A stretch of DNA of 64,000 nt from Massilia brevitalea (lineage in GTDB: Bacteria > Pseudomonadota > Gammaproteobacteria > Burkholderiales > Burkholderiaceae_D): assembly GCF_030711405.1 (NCBI RefSeq), contig NZ_JAULSI010000007.1, positions 62,001 to 126,000 of the forward strand, given 5' to 3'. Shown here in pieces: positions 61,717 through 64,000 of the stretch (its first letter is position 1; each line of letters begins with the position of its first letter). A program made the translations under genes and the position numbers. The notes under the pieces were generated by a model. It worked only from the letters and a program-made list of their open reading frames with translations. It ran no database searches and was not told the DNA's origin.

Positions 61717-61805
61717 GTGCAAAAATCGCCATGGCTGCGTTGCCTCGTCTCGCCGTACGCTCGTACTGTCTTCGACTCGGCGCCTTGCACTGACGATTTT
61801 TTCAC
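61717..61805. repeat. 89-bp intergenic repeat-like element with inverted ends
   Basis: GTGCAAAAATCG (61717-61728) and CGATTTTTTCAC (61794-61805) are inverted ends with one mismatch. The middle contains the GTACGCTCGTAC palindrome and CGACTCGGCGCC. I recall closely similar sequences dispersed between genes in related Burkholderiales; that is recollection, not a search. It lies between the livK hairpin and livH, so the polycistronic mRNA would contain it. Confidence 0.5.
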
Positions 61806-61873
61806 AAGCTCTGGTGGCAGCGTGTGCGCCGCCGGCCGACGATTACGAATGACTGGGCGGATGGATGCGCCCG

Positions 61874-61902
61874 CGGCCGGCTCCTTTGGCAGGAGCCGGC
61901 CG
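61874..61902 (-). promoter_or_regulatory. Strong hairpin after livK (mRNA stabiliser or attenuator)
   Basis: CGGCCGGCTCCT (61874-61885) and AGGAGCCGGCCG (61891-61902) are a perfect 12-bp inverted repeat with a 5-base loop, 45 bp after the livK stop. There is no T-run on either side, so it is not a canonical terminator. Stems at this position often protect the binding-protein mRNA and reduce downstream permease expression. Confidence 0.65.
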
Positions 61903-61946
61903 TGTCACAACAAGATGCAGCGTATGTGCAGCGTTACGTAAAGCGC

Positions 61947-63104
61947 TTACTTAGCCAGCACAACCCGCCCGCCACGCACTTCGCCGAAGCGGGTGTTCTC
62001 GAAGTTGATGGCTTCGTGGTCGTCTTTGCTGTAGGGCTTGTTATAGGTGGTGACCACGCCTTCGACCTTTTCGTTCAGGTTTTCCAGCGCGGCCTTGACC
62101 TTCGGGCCTTCGGTGCTGCCGGCCTGTTTCATGGCGGCGGCCAGCAGGTAGATGGAATCGTAGCCCTGGGCTGCCGACACGGCCGACGGCATGCGGCCGT
62201 TCGGCGGGCTGTAGGCCTTGGTATAGGCGTCGATGAAGGACTTGCGGCGCGGGTTGTCGGCGTCCTGGATGAAGGTTTGCGGCATGCGCGTGCCTTCCGC
62301 GTTCTTGCCGGCGTTGTCGATGAAGTTGGCCATGGCCAGAGTCCAGCTGCCAATCATCGGCACTTTCCAGTTCAGCTTTTCCATGCCGTTGGCAATTTGC
62401 GCCAGCTCGGGGCCGATGCCGTAGGTGAGCACGACGTCGGCGCCGGCCTGCTTGGCCTTCAGCAGCTGCGGCGTCATGTCGACGTCCTTCAGGTTGTATT
62501 TCTCGATCGTGACGGCCTTGATGCCTTTCTTTTCCAGTGCCTTTTCCAGGTCTTCGCGGCCGAGCTGGCCGTAGCTGGTGGAGTCGGCCAGGATCGCGAT
62601 CTTCTTGAAGCCGCGGCGGGTCACGGCTTCCTCGACGATCATCGCCGACTGGATGGTGTCGTTGGCGGAATTTCGGAAGACGTAGTTCTCGGGCGTGTTG
62701 GCGAACTGCTTGGTGATGACGGAGCCGGTGGCGACGTTGTTCATGACCGGGATCTTGGCGTTCTGGTAGAAGCGCTGCGAGGCCAGGGCGACTGTCGTGT
62801 TGATGTAGCCGACGGTGGCGGCCACGCGCTCCTTGTTGATCAGCTCCTGTGCAATCTGCACGCCGCGTTCCGGCTTGGCTTCGTCGTCGCGCTCGACCAT
62901 CTGCAGCTGGCGACCCAGCACGCCGCCCTTGGCATTGATTTCCTGTACCGCCAGCTTGACGCCGTCGCGCATCGACACGCCCATCGGCGCCGAGCCGCCG
63001 GTGAACGGGCCGGTGACGCCGATCTTGATCGGGTCCGCCGCCATGGCCGACATCGAGAAACCCAGTGCTACACCTGCAACCAATGCTTTCATCTTGAAAT
63101 TCAT
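61947..63104 (-). CDS. livK: Branched-chain amino acid periplasmic binding protein (LivK/LivJ-like)
   Basis: A 385-residue substrate-binding protein. The signal peptide (MKALVAGVALGFSMSAMA) is cleaved before ADPIKIGVTGPFTGG. A type I periplasmic-binding fold follows (VQEINAKGGVLGRQLQMVERDD, FKKIAILADSTSYGQ, PMIGSWTLAM). I use ATG 63104, where homology starts; the frame extends to 63170. It is the first gene of the liv group, separated from livH by 250 bp holding a hairpin and a repeat. Ligand specificity within branched-chain or related compounds is not certain. Confidence 0.93.
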   Translation of the reverse strand: MNFKMKALVAGVALGFSMSAMAADPIKIGVTGPFTGGSAPMGVSMRDGVKLAVQEINAKGGVLGRQLQMVERDDEAKPERGVQIAQELINKERVAATVGYINTTVALASQRFYQNAKIPVMNNVATGSVITKQFANTPENYVFRNSANDTIQSAMIVEEAVTRRGFKKIAILADSTSYGQLGREDLEKALEKKGIKAVTIEKYNLKDVDMTPQLLKAKQAGADVVLTYGIGPELAQIANGMEKLNWKVPMIGSWTLAMANFIDNAGKNAEGTRMPQTFIQDADNPRRKSFIDAYTKAYSPPNGRMPSAVSAAQGYDSIYLLAAAMKQAGSTEGPKVKAALENLNEKVEGVVTTYNKPYSKDDHEAINFENTRFGEVRGGRVVLAK

Positions 63105-63298
63105 TGCTGTCTCCGTAGTGTTTATTAGGTGTTTCGGTACGCTGGAAACCGGACAGAAAGGCACTGCCACAGCGCCATCGACGGATCATTGTAGGTTAGC
63201 AATTGGCCAACAGCAATCGATTGCTGTGACGCGTCGCACCATGCAAACGGAATACTCGGACGTAAGAAATCGGTAAGGGAAGGGGCGTATTCTGCTGC

Positions 63299-63330
63299 GC
63301 AAAAAAAAGGCCGCACGTGGTGTGCGGCCT
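63299..63330 (-). terminator. Rho-independent terminator of the downstream lipoprotein gene
   Basis: Read on the minus strand, AGGCCGCAC pairs perfectly with GTGCGGCCT around a 5-base loop and is followed by eight or nine T. It lies 70 bp beyond the lipoprotein stop and insulates livK from that gene. The 195 bp between here and livK must hold the livK promoter; none is clear. Confidence 0.9.
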
Positions 63331-63399
63331 CCCTGTTTTGGTGCATCGGTACGGCGTGGCGCAGTGAAACGCGCGACGCCGGGCGGTGCGCCGCGTGCG

Positions 63400-63834
63400 T
63401 CAGCGACGGTGGAACCGTGGCCGTGGCGCGTAGTGGCGATGGCCACCACCCCAGCTGCGGCCGAAGTTGAAGCCCAGCCCGATCGACACCGGCGGATACC
63501 AGTACGGGTCCTGCACGATGACCGGCGCGCCGTAGACAGGCGCCCCATAGACGGGTGCACCGTAGACCGGCTGCGGCGCATACACCGGCTGCGACGAATA
63601 GACGACGTTGTCCGGCGCCGGATTGACGACGACCGGTGAGCTGGTGACGACGCCGGCGTCGCCCGAGCGTGCGCCCGTGCCCATTGGCACCGGGGTGACC
63701 GATACCGTTTGCCAGCCGTTCGGATCCGCAGCCTGCGCATAGCCGCGCGTGCCGTAGTTGGCTGGCCCCGGATATTGGGTGGCGCAACCGGTGAGTGCCG
63801 CGAGGGCGGCAGAAATGACGATGAATTTTTTCAT
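63400..63834 (-). CDS. Lipoprotein with PVYGA repeats
   Basis: A 144-residue predicted lipoprotein. Signal MKKFIVISAALAALTGC gives a Cys at residue 17, and the residue after it is Ala, favouring outer-membrane sorting. The mature part is Pro/Tyr/Val/Gly-rich with tandem APVYG units (APQPVYGAPVYGAPVYGAPV) and ends in a His/Arg-rich tail after GLGFNFGRSWGGGH. It resembles the YXWV/PVxP-type small envelope lipoproteins of betaproteobacteria in composition only. Function unknown. It has its own terminator. Confidence 0.8.
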   Translation of the reverse strand: MKKFIVISAALAALTGCATQYPGPANYGTRGYAQAADPNGWQTVSVTPVPMGTGARSGDAGVVTSSPVVVNPAPDNVVYSSQPVYAPQPVYGAPVYGAPVYGAPVIVQDPYWYPPVSIGLGFNFGRSWGGGHRHYAPRPRFHRR

Positions 63835-63915
63835 GGCGGTCCTCCTGATGACGCCATGATAGTTTGTCGGCGTACATTTTGGCGCGGAATTACAGCTTGT
63901 TACAGTGTAGGGGGC

Positions 63916-63958
63916 ACCGGAAACCTTCGGTCGGCAAAGACGCCGCGCTTTCCGGTGG
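63916..63958. repeat. Inverted repeat with 9-bp arms
   Basis: CACCGGAAA (63916-63924) and TTTCCGGTG (63950-63958) are perfectly complementary across a 25-base loop. It lies between the lipoprotein gene start and the stop of the gene entering at the right edge. It could be a terminator stem for that gene or an operator. Confidence 0.45.
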
Positions 63959-63971
63959 GCTCGGGTCCTGG

Positions 63972-64000
63972 TCAGTAGCGGTTCAGGAAATCCAGCGGCG
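63972..64000 (-). CDS. C-terminal end of a gene entering from the right edge
   Basis: On the minus strand the last bases read PLDFLNRY followed by TGA (63974-63972). The fragment is too short to identify. The inverted repeat just beyond it would suit a gene end. Confidence 0.35.

Noticed and set aside
61697-61732. LivH starting at ATG 61732
   Set aside because: The extra 12 residues are encoded by the adjacent repeat-like element and lack homology; ATG 61696 has AGGGTGA upstream and matches family N-termini.

Overview
The window is chromosomal DNA from a high-GC betaproteobacterium, most likely Oxalobacteraceae of the Massilia/Telluria group. This placement is inferred from several features together: a class I PHA synthase next to PhaR, PEP-CTERM exported proteins, a fused LivM-LivG permease/ATPase, a complete MSHA pilus locus, divergent bamD/rluD, and lineage-type dispersed hairpin repeats. 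No rRNA, tRNA, prophage, IS transposase or CRISPR array was seen. The long antisense open frames are shadows of GC-rich coding strands.

Layout. 1-4.3 kb: 3' part of a penicillin-acylase-type Ntn hydrolase, a maltose-type O-acetyltransferase, a PEP-CTERM protein, thymidine kinase, a membrane protein with an HELAH motif, and a 5'-truncated isochorismatase-like remnant. 4.5-7.5 kb: tail-specific protease prc with terminators, then a short low-complexity PEP-CTERM protein behind an AT-rich leader full of inverted repeats. 7.6-10.4 kb: a three-gene acyl-CoA operon (two unequal acyl-CoA dehydrogenase subunits and a MaoC hydratase). 10.4-10.9 kb: repeats, including a MITE-like element and a 24-bp tandem array. 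10.9-15.2 kb (minus): hybrid histidine kinase coupled to a REC-GGDEF regulator. 15.3-18.4 kb (minus): histidine phosphatase, APH-type kinase and acyl-CoA dehydrogenase, resembling the 4-hydroxyacyl-CoA route.

18.8-35.3 kb holds a contiguous MSHA-type type IV pilus locus in the order E, G, prepilin, A, C, D, O, P, Q, I, PilN-like, J, K, L, M, N. Most junctions are 4-bp stop/start overlaps. The assembly ATPase keeps a c-di-GMP-binding MshEN-like N-terminus, so the nearby diguanylate cyclase is a plausible but unproven upstream input.

35.4-43.7 kb is housekeeping: aminotransferase, PIN protein, yaaA, bamD/rluD/pgeF, a Gly-tailed membrane protein, phaC and phaR. 43.8-49.0 kb is one giant gene that fuses a DEDD-type exonuclease, a RecQ helicase and a UvrD-like helicase. 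49.1-56.1 kb carries rimO, metC, cheV, a membrane protein, trxC, and a DUF72 / ubiquitin-like-Mut7-C / unknown trio. 56.1-63.1 kb (minus) carries udk, a small membrane protein, an EamA transporter and the livK-livH-livMG-livF branched-chain amino acid transporter. The window ends with a repeat-containing lipoprotein and the last codons of another minus-strand gene.

The most unusual items are the exonuclease-RecQ-UvrD fusion, the MITE-like family built on a GTGGGCAC/GTGCCCAC hairpin (at least six loci here), and the kinase/dehydrogenase pair suggestive of 4-hydroxy acid catabolism.
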